DNA of 64,000 nt, taken from assembly GCF_051020955.1 (NCBI RefSeq), contig NW_027476508.1:62001-126000 (forward strand), written 5' to 3'. Below are positions 13,806-28,744 of this stretch, piece after piece (position 1 is the first letter of the stretch; every line of letters begins with the position of its first letter). The notes below the pieces were generated by a model that saw only the letters and a list, made by a program, of their open reading frames with translations, searched no databases and was not told the origin of the DNA. Source of the DNA: Megalopta genalis (lineage: Eukaryota; Arthropoda; Insecta; Hymenoptera; Halictidae). The position numbers and the translations under genes are program-made.

Positions 13806-14238
13806 TAGTAAGCTTCAAATCCATGCGAAACACATGGTTTAGTTTAATATTCATGCAAAACAAATGGTTTAGCTTCAAAACTTTTGATATACATGATTTA
13901 GCTTCAAATGAAGGTGAAACAAACGAGTTAGCTTAACATCCAAGCGAAACACATGATTTAGCTCCAAATCAATGCGAAGTAGAAGGCTTAGCTTCAAATC
14001 CATGCGAATCAAATGTTTTAGCTTCAAATACTTGTGATATACATGATTTAGCTTCAACTGCATGCGAAACAAACGTGTTAGCTTCAAATACAAGCGAAAA
14101 ACATGATTCAGCTTCAAATCAATGCGAAGTAGATGGTTTAGCTTCAAATCAATGCGAAACACATGCATCAGATTCAAATACTAGTGATATACGTGATTTA
14201 GCTTCAACTGCATTTAAAACCAACGAATTAGCTTCAAA

Positions 14239-14852
14239 TCCTTTCGAAACACATGTATTAGCTTAATATTCATGCCAAACAAATGGTTCAGCTTCAAATA
14301 CTTATGATATACATGATTTAGCATCAACTGCATGCGAAAAAACGTGTTAGCTTCAAATCCAAGCGAAACACATGATTTAGCATCAAGTCAACGCGAAGTT
14401 GAAGGGTTAGCTTCGAATCCATGCGAAACAAATGGTTTAGCTACAAATACTTGTGATATACATGATTTAGCTTCAACAGCATGCGAAACAAACGAGTTAA
14501 CTTCAAATCCAAGCGATAAACATGATTTAGCATCAAGTCAACGCGAAGTTGAAAACTTAGCTTCAAATCCATGCGAAACAAGTGGTAATAACTACAAATA
14601 CTTGTTTTATACATGATTTAGCTTCAAATACATGCGAAACAAACGTGTTAGCTTAAAATCCAAGCGAAACACATGATTTAGATTCAAATCAATGCGAATA
14701 GAAGGCTTAGCTTCAAATCCATGCAAAACACATGATTTAGCATCAAATCAATGCGAAGTAGAACGATTATCTTCGAATCCATGCGAAACAAATGGTTTAG
14801 CTTCAAAGACTTGTGATATACATGATTTAGCTTCAACTGCATGCGAAACAAA
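14239..14852. repeat. Offset tandem duplication (1,049 bp), copy 2
   Basis: This is the partner of 13190-13805. A one-base deletion (GCGAATAG versus GCGAAATAG) and a few substitutions separate the copies. The 30-bp difference to the left shows loss or gain of a single monomer. Confidence 0.85.
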
Positions 14853-16307
14853 CGAGTTAGCTTTAAATCCAAGCGAAACACATGATTTAGCTTCAAATCA
14901 ATGCGAATTAGAAGGCTTAGCTTCAAATACAAGCGATACTCATGATTTAGCTTCAAATCAACGTGATGAAGGAGGCTTAGCTTCCAATAGATGGGAAACG
15001 AATGGTTTAGCTTCACATACTTGTGAATATAAGTGATATAGCTTGAAATGCAGGCGAAGCAAATGAGTTAGCCTCCAATCCATGCGAATCACATGATTTA
15101 GCTTCAAATCAATGCGAAGTAGACGGCTTATCTTCAAATCCATGCGAAACAAATGGTTTAGCTTCAAATTCTTGTGATATACATGACTGAGATTCAACTG
15201 CATGCGAAACAAACGAGTTAGCTTCAAATCCAAGCGAAACATATGATTTAACTTCAAATCAACGTGAAGTAGGAGGCTTAGCTTCAAATACATGCGAAAT
15301 GAATGGTTTAGCTTCAAATACTTGCGGATATAAGTGATATATATTACTTCAAATGCAGGCGAAACAAACGCGTTAGCTTCAAATCCATGCGAAACACACC
15401 ATTTAGCTTCAAATCTATGCGAAGTAGGAGTTTTATCTTCGAATCCATGCGATACAAATGGTTTAGCTTGAAATACTTGTGATGTACATGATTTAGCTTC
15501 AACAGCATGCGAAACAATCGAGTTATATTCAAATCCATACGAAACACATGATTTCGATTCAAATTCATGCGAACCACACGGTTTAGCTTAATATTTATGC
15601 GAAACGAATGATTTAGCTTCAGTTACTTGCGATAAAAGTAATATAGCTTCAAATGCAGGCGAATCAAACGTGTTAGCTTCAAATCCATGCGAAACACATG
15701 ATTTAGATTCAAATCAATGCGAATTAGATGCTTCGCTTCAAATCCAAGCGAAACACATTATTTAACTTCAAATCAATGCGAAGAAGAAGGCTTAGTTTCA
15801 AATCCATGCGAAACAAATGTTTTAGCTTCAAATACTTGTGATGTACAGGATTTAACTTCAACTGCATGAGAGAAAAACGAGAGAGCTTCAAATCCAGGGG
15901 AAGCACATGATTTAACTTGAAATCAATGCGAAGTAGAAGGCAGTGCTTCGAATCCATGCGAAACAAATGGTTTAGCTTCAAATACTTGTGATGTACATGA
16001 TTTAGCTTCCACTGCATGCGAAACAAACGAGTTGGCTTCAAATCCATGCAATCCACATGATTTAGCCTTCAAATTCATGCGAATCAATAGGTTTAGCCCC
16101 AAATACTTGTGATATACATGATATAGCTACAAATGCATGCGAAACAATTGAGGTAGCTTAAAATCCATGCCAAACGCATGATTTTGCTTCAAATCAATGC
16201 GAAACACATGATTTAGATTCAAATCTAAGCGAAGGAGATGGCTTATATTCATATCCATGCGAAACAGATGGTTTAGTTTCATCTACTTGTGATATTCATG
16301 ATTTAGC
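14853..16307. repeat. Array segment, no gene
   Basis: These are A-E monomers. The part around 14,950-15,360 closely resembles the Q-block ends (5100-5560 and 11,700-12,140), including the 31-base A-type monomer and the ATATATTACTTCAAATGCAGG junction. The remainder, to 16,307, is more diverged array with several irregular monomers. Confidence 0.7.
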
Positions 16308-17136
16308 TTCAACAGCATGCGAAACAAACGAGTTAGGTTCAAATCCAGCGAAAAATATGATTTAACGTCAAATCGACGTGAATTAGGAGGCTTATCTTCA
16401 GATCCAAGCAAAACAAATTATTTAGTGTTCAAATCAATGCGAAGTAGAAGGCGTGGTTTCAAATCCATGCGACACAAATGGTTTCGCTCCAAATACTTGT
16501 GATATACATAATTTACCTTCAACTGCATGCGAAACAAACGAGTTAGCCTCAAATCCATGCGAAACACATGATTTAGCATCAAATCAATGCGAAGTAGAAG
16601 GGTTCTCTTCGAATCCATGCGAAACAAATGGTTTACCTTCAAATACTTGTGATATACATCATTTAGCTTCAACTGCATGCGAAACAAACGAGTTTGTTTC
16701 GAATCCAAGCGAAACACATGATTTAGATTCAATTCAATGCGAAGTTGAAGGCTTAGCATCAAATGCATGCGACACAAATTATTTAGCTTCATATACTTGC
16801 GATATAAGCGATATAGCTTCAATTGCAGGCGAAACAAACGAGTGAGCTTCAAATCCAAGCGTAACACATCATTTAACGTCAAATCAACGCGAAGTTGAAG
16901 GCTTAGATTCAAATCCATGCGAAACAAATGGCTCAGGCTCAATACTTGTGTTATACATGATCTACCTTCAACAGTATGCGAAACAAACGAGTTAGCTTCA
17001 AATCCTAGCGATATACATGATTTAGCTTCAAATCAATGCGAAGTAGAAGGCTGAACTACGAATCCATGCGAAACAAATGGTTTAGCTGCAAATACTTGTG
17101 ACATACATGATTCAGCATCAACTGCATGCGAAACAA
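16308..17136. repeat. 0.83-kb duplicated block, copy 2
   Basis: This is the second copy of 9820-10648. It has one inserted base near 16,425 (TTTAGTGTTC versus TTTAGCTTC) and one deleted base near 16,940. Its right end overlaps the start of the 14.36-kb superblock. Confidence 0.85.
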
Positions 17137-20100
17137 ACGAGTTAGCTTCAAATCCATGCGAAACATATGATTTAGCTTCAAATCAATGCGAAGTAGAAGG
17201 TTTATCTTCAAGTCCATGCGAAACAAATCGTTTAGCTTCAAATACTTGTGATATACATGATTTAACTTCAACAGCATGTGATACAAACGAGTTAGCTTCA
17301 AATCCAAGCGAAAAACATGATTTAGCATCTAGTCAACGCGAAGTTGAAGGCTTAGCTTCGAATCCATGCGAAACAAATGGTTCAGCTTCAAATACTTGTG
17401 ATATACATGATTTAGCTTCAACAGCATGCGAAACAAACGAGTTAGCTGCAAATCCAAGCGAAAAACATGATTTAGCATCAGATCAACGCGAAGTAGAAGG
17501 CTTATCTTCGAATCCTTGAAAAACAAATGGTTTAGCTTCAAATACTTGGGATATACATGATTTAGATTCAACTGCATGCGAAACAAACGAGTTAGCTTCA
17601 AATCCTAGCGAATCACATGATTTAACTTCAAATAAGTGCGAAGTAGATGGCTTAGCATCAAATCCATGCGAAATAAACGAGATACCTTCAAATACTTGTG
17701 ATATAAATGGAATAGCTTGAAATGCAGCGAAACAAACGAGTATGCTTCAAGTCCAAGCGAAAAACATGATATAGTATCAAGTCAACGCGATGTTGAAGGC
17801 TTAGCTTCAAGTCTATGCGAAACGAATCATTTAGCTTCACAAACTTGTGAATATTATTGATATAGCTTGAAATGCAGGCGAAACAAATGGGTTAGCTTCA
17901 AATCCAAGCGAAACAAATTATTTAGCTTCAAATCAATGCGAAGTAGAAGGCTTAGCAGCAAATCCATGCGAAATAAATGAGATACCTTCAAATACTTGTG
18001 ATATAAATGGAATATCATGAAATGCAGCGAAACAAACGAGTATGCTTCAAGTCCAAGCGAAAAACATGATAGAGCATCAAGTCAACGCGAAGTTGAAGGC
18101 TTAGCTTCAAATCCATGCGAAACGAATCATTTAGCTTCACATACTTGTGAATATAAGTGATATAGCTTGAAATGCAGGCGAAACAAACGAGTTATCTTCA
18201 AATCCATGCGAAACACATGATTTAGGTCCAAATCAATGCGAGGTCGAAGGCTTAGCTTGAAATGCATGCAAATCAAATGGTTTAGCTTCAAATAATTGTG
18301 ATGTACATGATTTAGCTTCAACTGCATGCGAAACAAACGAGATTGCTTCAGATCCAAGCGAAACACTTGATTTAGCTACATATCAATGCGATGTAGATGG
18401 TTTAGCTTCAATCCATGAGAAACAAATGAATTAGCTTCATATACTTGCGATATAAGTGATATAGCTTCAAATGCAGGCGAAACGAACGTGTTAGCTTCAA
18501 ATCCATGCGAAACGCAAGATTTAGATTCAAATCAATGCGAAGTTGGAGGCTTATATTCAAATTAATGCGAAACAAATGGTTTAGCTTCAAATACTTGTGA
18601 TGTACATGATTTACCTTCAACTGCATGCGAAATAAACGAGTCAGCTTCAAATCCAAGCGAAACACATGATTTAGCTTCAAATCAATACGAGGTAGATGGC
18701 TGATCTTCGAATCCATGCGAAAGAAATGGTTTAGATTTAAATACTTGTTTGATACATGATTTAGCTTCAACAGCATGCAAAACTAACGAGTTAGCTTCAA
18801 ATCCATTCGAAACACATGATTTAGCTTCAAATCAATGCGAAGTAGAAGACTTATCCTCAAATCCATGCGAATCAAATGGTTGAGCTTCAAATACTTGGGA
18901 TATACATGATTCAGCTTCAACTGCATGCGTAACAAACGAGTTAGCTCCAAATCTATGCGAAACACAAGATTTAGCTTCAAATTCATTCCAAACACATGGT
19001 TTCGCGTGAAATTCGTGCGAAACAAGTGGTTCAGCTTCAAATACTTGTGATATACATGATTTAGCTTCAACAGCATGCAAAACTAACGAGTTAGCTTCAA
19101 ATCCATGCGAAACACATGATTTAGCTTGAATCAATGCGAAGTAGAAGGTTTATCTTCAAATACATGCGAAACACATGATTTAGCTTCAAATACTTGCCAT
19201 AGAAGTGATATAGATTCAAATGCATGCGAAACATCGATTTAGCTTCAAATCCATTCGAAACACATGATTTAGATTAAAATGTAAGCGAATTAGATGGCTT
19301 AGCTTCAAATCCAAGCGAAACACATTATTTAACTTCAAATCAATGCGATGTAGAAGGCTTACCTTCAAATCCATGCGAAACAAGTGGTTCAGCTTCAAAT
19401 ACTTGTGATGTGCATGATTTAGTTTCAAATGCATGCGAAACAAACGAGTTAGCTTCAAATCCATGCGAAACACATGATTTTGCTTCTTATCAATGCGATG
19501 TATAAGGCTGATCTTCTTCGAATCCTTGCGAAACAAATGATTTAGATTCAAATACTTGTGATATACATGGTTTAGCTTCAACAGCATGCAAAACTAACGA
19601 GTCTGCTTCAAATCCATGCGAAACACATGATTTAGCTTCAAATCAAAGCGAAGTATGAAGTTTAGCTTCAAATCCAAGCGATAGACATGGTTTAGCTCCA
19701 AATCATTGCGAAGCAGAAGGCTTAGTTTCAAATCCATCCGAGACGAATAGTTTAGCTTCATGTACTTGTTTTATACATGATTTAGCTTCAACAGCATATG
19801 AAACAAACGAGTTAGCTTCAAATTCAAGCGAATCACATGATTTAGCTTCAAATCAATGCGAAGTAGAAGGCTGATCTTCAAATCCATGCGAAACAATTGG
19901 TTTAGCTTCAAATTCATCTGATATACATGATTTAGTTTCAACAGAATGCGAAACACATGATTTAGCTTCAAATCAATACGAGGTAGATGGCTGATCTTCG
20001 AATCCATGCGAAACAAATGGTTTAGCTTCAAATACTTGTTTGATACATGATTTATCTTCAACAGCATGCAAAACTAACGAGTTAGCTTCAAATCCATGCG

Positions 20101-20299
20101 AAACACATGATTTAGCTTCAAATCAATGCGAAGTAGAAGGCTTATCTTCAAATCCATGCGAATCAAATGGTTTAGCTTCAAATAATTGTGATATACATGA
20201 TTTCGCTTCAACTGCATTGCGAAACAAACTAGTTAGTTTCAAATCCAAGCGAAACACATGATTTCGCTTCAAATCAATGCGAAGTAGAAGGCTTATTTT

Positions 20300-21118
20300 G
20301 AAATCCATGTGAATCAAATGGTTTAGCTTCAAATACTTGTGATATACATGATTTAGCTTCAACAGCATGCAAAACTAACGAGTTAGCTTCAAATCCAAGC
20401 GAAACACATGATTTAGATTCAAATCAATGCGAAGTAGAAGGCTTAGTTTCAAATCCATGCGAATAAAATGCTTCAGATTCAAATACTTGTGATATACATG
20501 ATTTAGCTTCAACAGCATGCAAAACTAACGAGTTAGCTTCAAATCCAAGCGAAACACATGATTTAGCTCCAAATCAATGCGAAGAAGGAGGCTTAGCTTC
20601 AAATCCATGGGAATCAAATGGTTTAGCTTCAAAGCCTTTGATATACATGATTTAGCGTCAACTGCATTACGAAACAAACTAGCTAGTTTCAAATCCAAGC
20701 GAAACACATGATTTAGCTTCAAATCAATGCGAAGTAGAAGGCTTATTTTGAAATCCATGCGAATCAAATGGTTGAGATTCAAATACTTGGGATATACATG
20801 ATTCAGCTTCAACTGCATGCGTAACAAACGAGTTAGCTCCAAATCTATGCGAAACACAAGATTTAGCTTCAAATTCATTTCAAACACATGTTTTAGCGTG
20901 ATATTCGTGCGAAACAAATGGTTCAGCTTCAAACCCTTTTGATATACATGTTTTAGTTTCAACTGCATGTGAAACGAACGTGTTAGCTTCTAAAATAAGA
21001 AAAACACATGATTCAGTTTCAAATAAAAGCGAAGTAGATGGCATAGCATCAAATCCATGCGTATCAAGTTCTTTAGCTTCAAATACTTATGATATACAAG
21101 ATTTAGCTTCAACTGCAT
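20300..21118. repeat. Internal repeat of the superblock, offset 1,964 bp
   Basis: This part, marked by GAATAAAATGCTTCAGATTC, recurs at about 22,264-23,070 and in superblock copy 2 near 34,660-35,480. The copy at 22.3 kb has a one-base deletion near 22,816 (ACAAGATTAGC versus ACAAGATTTAGC). At about 21,118 copy 1 jumps to a different continuation and lacks about 170 bp that the other copies keep. Confidence 0.75.
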
Positions 21119-23156
21119 TGCGAAACAAACTAGTTAGTTTCAAATCCAAGCGAAACACATGATTTAGCTTCAAATCAATGCGAAGTAGAAGGCTGATCAT
21201 CAAATCCATGCTAAACAAGTGGTTCAGCTTCAAATACTTGTGACGTGCATGATTTAGCTTCAAATGCAAGCGAAACGAACGAGTTAGTTTCAAATCCAAG
21301 CGAGACACATGACTTAGTTTCAACTCAATGCGAAGTAGAAGGCTTAGCTTCCAATCCGTGCGAATCAAATTGTTTAGCTTCAGATTCTTGCGATATACAT
21401 GAGTTAGATTCAACAGCATGCGAAACAAACGAGTTAACTTCAACTCCATGCGCAATACATGATTTAGCTTCAAATCAATGCGAAGTAGAAGGCTTATCTT
21501 CGAATTCCATGCGAAACAAATGGTGTAGCTTCAAATACCTGTGATATACATGATTTTACATCAAATGCAGGCGAAGAAAACGAGTTAGCTTCAAATACAT
21601 GCGTAATACATGATTTAGCATCAAATTCATTCGAAAAACGTGGTTTAGCTTAATATTCTTTGCCAAACAAATGGTTTAGCTTCAAATACTTGTTTGATAC
21701 ATGATTTATCTTCAATTGCATGCGAAACAAACGAGTTAGCTTGAAATCCAAGCGAAACACATGATTTAGCTTCAAATCAATGCGAAGTAGAAGGCTTATT
21801 TTGAAATCCATGCGAATCAAATGGTTTAGCTTCAAATAATTGTTATATATATGATTTAGCTTCAACTGCATTGCGAAACAAACTAGTTGGTCTCAAATCC
21901 AAGCGAAACACATGATGTAGCTTCAAATCAATGCGAAGTAGAAGGCTTATTTTGAAATCCATGTGAATCAAATGGTTTAGCTTCAAATACTTGTGATATA
22001 CATGATTTAGCTTCAACAGCATGCAAAACTAACGAGTTAGCTTCAAATCTAAGCGAAACGCATGATTTAGCTTCAAATTCATCCCAAACACATGGTTTAG
22101 CCTAATATTCATGCGAAACAAATGGTTTAGCTTCTAATACTTGTGATATACATGATTTACCTTCAACTGCATGCGAAACAAACGTGTTAGCTTCGAATTC
22201 AAGTGAAATACAGGATTCAGCTTCACTTCAATGCGAAGTAGAAGGCTGATCTTCGAACACTTGCGAAACAATTGGTTAAGCTTCAAATACTTGTGATATA
22301 CATGATTTAGCTTCAACAGCATGCAAAACTAACGAGTTAGCTTCAAATCCAAGCGAAACACATGATTTAGATTCAAATCAATGCGAAGTAGAAGGCTTAG
22401 TTTCAAATCCATGCGAATAAAATGCTTCAGATTCAAATACTTGTGATATACATGATTTAGCTTCAACAGCATGCAAAACTAACGAGTTAGCTTCAAATCC
22501 AAGCGAAACACATGATTTAGCTCCAAATCAATGCGAAGAAGGAGGCTTAGCTTCAAATCCATGGGAATCAAATGGTTTAGCTTCAAAGCCTTTGATATAC
22601 ATGATTTAGCGTCAACTGCATTACGAAACAAACTAGCTAGTTTCAAATCCAAGCGAAACACATGATTTAGCTTCAAATCAATGCGAAGTAGAAGGCTTAT
22701 TTTGAAATCCATGCGAATCAAATGGTTGAGATTCAAATACTTGGGATATACATGATTCAGCTTCAACTGCATGCGTAACAAACGAGTTAGCTCCAAATCT
22801 ATGCGAAACACAAGATTAGCTTCAAATTCATTTCAAACACATGTTTTAGCGTGATATTCGTGCGAAACAAATGGTTCAGCTTCAAACCCTTTTGATATAC
22901 ATGTTTTAGTTTCAACTGCATGTGAAACGAACGTGTTAGCTTCTAAAATAAGAAAAACACATGATTCAGTTTCAAATAAAAGCGAAGTAGATGGCATAGC
23001 ATCAAATCCATGCGTATCAAGTTCTTTAGCTTCAAATACTTATGATATACAAGATTTAGCTTCAACTGCTTGAGAAGCAAACAAGTTAACTTCAAATCCA
23101 TTCAAAACACATGATTTAGCTTCAAATCTATGCGAAACTCATGATTTAGCTTCGAA

Positions 23157-25648
23157 TCAATGCGAAGTAGAAGGCTTACTTTGAAATCCATGCGAATCAA
23201 ATGGTTTTGCTTCAAATAATTGTGTTATACATGATTTCGCTTCAACTGCATTGCGAAACAAACTAGTTAGTTTCAAATCCAAGCGAAACACATGATTTAG
23301 CTTCAAATCAATGCGAAGTAGAAGGCTGATCATCAAATCCATGCTAAACAAGTGGTTCAGCTTCAAATACTTGTGACGTGCATGATTTAGCTTCAAATGC
23401 AAGCGAAACGAACGAGTTAGTTTCAAATCCAAGCGAAACACATGACTTAGTTTCAACTCAATGCGAAGTAGAAGGCTTAGCTTCCAATCCGTGCGAATCA
23501 AATTGTTTAGCTTCAGATTCTTGCGATATACATGAGTTAGATTCAACAGCATGCGAAACAAACGAGTTAACTTCAACTCCATGCGCAATACATGATTTAG
23601 CTTCAAATCAATGCGAAGTAGAAGGCTTATCTTCGAATTCCATGCGAAACAAATGGTGTAGCTTCAAATACCTGTGATATACATGATTTTACATCAAATG
23701 CAGGCGAAGAAAACGAGTTAGCTTCAAATACATGCGTAATACATGATTTAGCATCAAATTCATTCGAAAAACGTGGTTTAGCTTAATATTCTTTGCCAAA
23801 CAAATGGTTTAGCTTCAAATACTTGTTTGATACATGATTTATCTTCAATTGCATGCGAAACAAACGAGTTAGCTTGAAATCCAAGCGAAACACATGATTT
23901 AGCTTCAAATCAATGCGAAGTAGAAGGCTTATTTTGAAATCCATGCGAATCAAATGGTTTAGCTTCAAATAATTGTTATATATATGATTTAGCTTCAACT
24001 GCATTGCGAAACAAACTAGTTGGTCTCAAATCCAAGCGAAACACATGATGTAGCTTCAAATCAATGCGAAGTAGAAGGCTTATCTTCAAATGCATGCGAA
24101 ACAAGTGGTTCAGCTTCAAATACTTGTGATGTGCATGATTTAGTTACAATTGCAAGCGAAACGAACGAGTTAGCTTCAAATCCAAGCGAAGCACATGATT
24201 TAGCTTCAAATCAATGCGGAGTAGGAAGTTTACTTCAAATCCAAGCGAAAGACATGATTTAGCTCCAAATAAATGCGAAGTAGAAGGCTTAGCTTCAAAT
24301 CCATGCGAAAAATATGATTTAACTTCAAATCAATGCGGAGTAGGAAGTTTAGCTTCAAATCCAAGCGAAAGACATGATTTAGCTCAAATAAATGCGAAGT
24401 AGAAGGCTTAGCTTCAAATCCATGCGAAAAATATGATTTAACTTCAAATCAATGCGAAGTAAAAGGCTGATCTTCGAATCCACGCGAAACAAATGGATTA
24501 GCTTCAAAAACTTGTGATATACATGATTTAGCTTCAACAGAATGGGAAACAAACGTGTTAGCTTCAAATGCATGCGAAACACATGATTTAGCTTCAAATC
24601 AATTCGAAGTAGAAGGGTTATCTTCGAATCCATGCGAAACAAATGGTTTAGCTTCAAACAACTGTGATATACATGATTTAGCTTCAACAGCATGCAAAAC
24701 TAACGAGTTAGCTTCAAATTCATGCGAAACACATGATTTAGCTTCAAATCAATGCGAAGTAGAAGGCTTAGCTTCAAATCCATGCGAATCAAATGGTTTA
24801 GCTTCAAATACTTGTTTTAAACATGATTTAGCTTCAACTGCATGCGAAACAAACGAGTTAGCTTCAAATCCAAGCGAAAAACATGAGTTAGCATTAAGTC
24901 AACACGAAGTTGAAGGCTTAGCTTCAAATCCATGCGAAACAAATGGTTTAGCTTCAAATCCAAGCGAAACACATGATTTAGCTTCAAATCAATGCGAAGT
25001 AGAAGGATTACTTTGAAATCCATGCGAATCAACTGGTTTAGCTTCAAATAACTGTGATATACATGATTTAGCTTCAACTGCATTGCGAAACAAACTAGTT
25101 AGTTGCAAATCCAAGCGAAACACATGATCTAGCTTCAAATTAATGCGAAGTAGAAGGCTTACCTTCAAATCCATGCGAAACAAGTGGTTCAGCTTCAAAT
25201 CAATGCAAAGTAGAAGGCTTATTTTGAAATCCATGCGAATCAAATGGTTTAGCTTCAAATACTTGGGATATACATGATTCAGCTTCAACTGCATGCGTAA
25301 CAAACGAGTTAGCTTCAAATCTATGCGAAACACATGATTTAGCCTCAAATTCATTCCAAACACATGGTTTAGCCTGATATTCGTGCGAAACATATGGTTC
25401 AGCTTCAAATACTTGTGATGTACATGATTTAGCTTCAACTGCATGTGAAACTAACGTGTTAGCTTCAAATTCAAGAGAAACACATGTTTCAGTTTCAAAT
25501 AAAAGCGAAGTAGATGGCATAGCATCAAATCCATGCGAATCAAATGGTTTAGCTTCAAATACTTGTGATATAGATGATTTAGCTTCAACTGCATGCGATA
25601 CGAACGATTAGCTTCAAATCCATGCGAAACATATGATTTAACTTCAAA
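23157..25648. repeat. 2.49-kb tandem unit R, copy 1
   Basis: This is a unit of 2,492 bp followed directly by 25649-28142. It lacks two single bases relative to its neighbour (GTTTACTTC near 24,231 and GCTCAAATAAATG near 24,384), which accounts for its shorter length. Both deletions interrupt a plus-strand open run that is continuous in the neighbour, so the open run is not protected. Confidence 0.85.
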
Positions 25649-28142
25649 TCAATGCGAAGTAGAAGGCTTACTTTGAAATCCATGCGAATCAAATGGTTTT
25701 GCTTCAAATAATTGTGATATACATGATTTCGCTTCAACTGCATTGCGAAACAAACTAGTTAGTTTCAAATCCAAGCGAAACACATGATTTAGCTTCAAAT
25801 CAATGCGAAGTAGAAGGCTGATCATCAAATCCATGCTAAACAAGTGGTTCAGCTTCAAATACTTGTGACGTGCATGATTTAGCTTCAAATGCAAGCGAAA
25901 CGAACGAGTTAGTTTCAAATCCAAGCGAAACACATGACTTAGTTTCAACTCAATGCGAAGTAGAAGGCTTAGCTTCCAATCCGTGCGAATCAAATTGTTT
26001 AGCTTCAGATTCTTGCGATATACATGAGTTAGATTCAACAGCATGCGAAACAAACGAGTTAACTTCAACTCCATGCGCAATACATGATTTAGCTTCAAAT
26101 CAATGCGAAGTAGAAGGCTTATCTTCGAATTCCATGCGAAACAAATGGTGTAGCTTCAAATACCTGTGATATACATGATTTTACATCAAATGCAGGCGAA
26201 GAAAACGAGTTAGCTTCAAATACATGCGTAATACATGATTTAGCATCAAATTCATTCGAAAAACGTGGTTTAGCTTAATATTCTTTGCCAAACAAATGGT
26301 TTAGCTTCAAATACTTGTTTGATACATGATTTATCTTCAATTGCATGCGAAACAAACGAGTTAGCTTGAAATCCAAGCGAAACACATGATTTAGCTTCAA
26401 ATCAATGCGAAGTAGAAGGCTTATTTTGAAATCCATGCGAATCAAATGGTTTAGCTTCAAATAATTGTTATATATATGATTTAGCTTCAACTGCATTGCG
26501 AAACAAACTAGTTGGTCTCAAATCCAAGCGAAACACATGATGTAGCTTCAAATCAATGCGAAGTAGAAGGCTTATCTTCAAATGCATGCGAAACAAGTGG
26601 TTCAGCTTCAAATACTTGTGATGTGCATGATTTAGTTACAATTGCAAGCGAAACGAACGAGTTAGCTTCAAATCCAAGCGAAGCACATGATTTAGCTTCA
26701 AATCAATGCGGAGTAGGAAGTTTAGCTTCAAATCCAAGCGAAAGACATGATTTAGCTCCAAATAAATGCGAAGTAGAAGGCTTAGCTTCAAATCCATGCG
26801 AAAAATATGATTTAACTTCAAATCAATGCGGAGTAGGAAGTTTAGCTTCAAATCCAAGCGAAAGACATGATTTAGCTCCAAATAAATGCGAAGTAGAAGG
26901 CTTAGCTTCAAATCCATGCGAAAAATATGATTTAACTTCAAATCAATGCGAAGTAAAAGGCTGATCTTCGAATCCACGCGAAACAAATGGATTAGCTTCA
27001 AAAACTTGTGATATACATGATTTAGCTTCAACAGAATGGGAAACAAACGTGTTAGCTTCAAATGCATGCGAAACACATGATTTAGCTTCAAATCAATTCG
27101 AAGTAGAAGGGTTATCTTCGAATCCATGCGAAACAAATGGTTTAGCTTCAAACAACTGTGATATACATGATTTAGCTTCAACAGCATGCAAAACTAACGA
27201 GTTAGCTTCAAATTCATGCGAAACACATGATTTAGCTTCAAATCAATGCGAAGTAGAAGGCTTAGCTTCAAATCCATGCGAATCAAATGGTTTAGCTTCA
27301 AATACTTGTTTTAAACATGATTTAGCTTCAACTGCATGCGAAACAAACGAGTTAGCTTCAAATCCAAGCGAAAAACATGAGTTAGCATTAAGTCAACACG
27401 AAGTTGAAGGCTTAGCTTCAAATCCATGCGAAACAAATGGTTTAGCTTCAAATCCAAGCGAAACACATGATTTAGCTTCAAATCAATGCGAAGTAGAAGG
27501 ATTACTTTGAAATCCATGCGAATCAACTGGTTTAGCTTCAAATAACTGTGATATACATGATTTAGCTTCAACTGCATTGCGAAACAAACTAGTTAGTTGC
27601 AAATCCAAGCGAAACACATGATCTAGCTTCAAATTAATGCGAAGTAGAAGGCTTACCTTCAAATCCATGCGAAACAAGTGGTTCAGCTTCAAATCAATGC
27701 AAAGTAGAAGGCTTATTTTGAAATCCATGCGAATCAAATGGTTTAGCTTCAAATACTTGGGATATACATGATTCAGCTTCAACTGCATGCGTAACAAACG
27801 AGTTAGCTTCAAATCTATGCGAAACACATGATTTAGCCTCAAATTCATTCCAAACACATGGTTTAGCCTGATATTCGTGCGAAACATATGGTTCAGCTTC
27901 AAATACTTGTGATGTACATGATTTAGCTTCAACTGCATGTGAAACTAACGTGTTAGCTTCAAATTCAAGAGAAACACATGTTTCAGTTTCAAATAAAAGC
28001 GAAGTAGATGGCATAGCATCAAATCCATGCGAATCAAATGGTTTAGCTTCAAATACTTGTGATATAGATGATTTAGCTTCAACTGCATGCGATACGAACG
28101 ATTAGCTTCAAATCCATGCGAAACATATGATTTAACTTCAAA
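25649..28142. repeat. 2.49-kb tandem unit R, copy 2
   Basis: This unit of 2,494 bp is nearly identical to 23157-25648, and the beginning of a further copy starts at 28,143. The same unit recurs at 35564-38057 and 38058-40401 in the second superblock. Confidence 0.87.
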
Positions 28143-28744
28143 TCAATGCGAAGTAGAAGGCTTACTTTGAAATCCATGCGAATCAAATGGTTTTGCTTCA
28201 AATAATTGTGATATACATGATTTCGCTTCAACTGCATTGCGAAACAAACTAGTTAGTTTCAAATCCAAGCGAAACACATGATTTAGCTTCAAATCAATGC
28301 GAAGTAGAAGGCTGATCATCAAATCCATGCTAAACAAGTGGTTCAGCTTCAAATACTTGTGATATACATGATTTAGCTTCAACTGCATGTGAAACGAACG
28401 TGTTAGCTTCAAATTCAAGAGAAACACATCATTCAGTTTCAAATAAAAGCGAAGTAGATGGCATATCATCAAATCCATGCGTATCAAATGGTTTAGCTTC
28501 AAATACTTGTGATATACATGATTTAGCTTCAATTGCATGCGAAACAAACGAGTTAGCTTGAAATCCAAGCGAAACACATGATTTAGCTTGAAATCAATGC
28601 GAAGTAGAAGGCTTACTTTGAAATCCATGCGAATCAAATGGTTTTGCTTCAAATAATTGTGATATACATAATTTCGCTTCAACAGCATTGCGAAACAAAC
28701 TAGTTAGTTTCAAATCCAAGCGAAACACATGATTTAGCTTCAAA

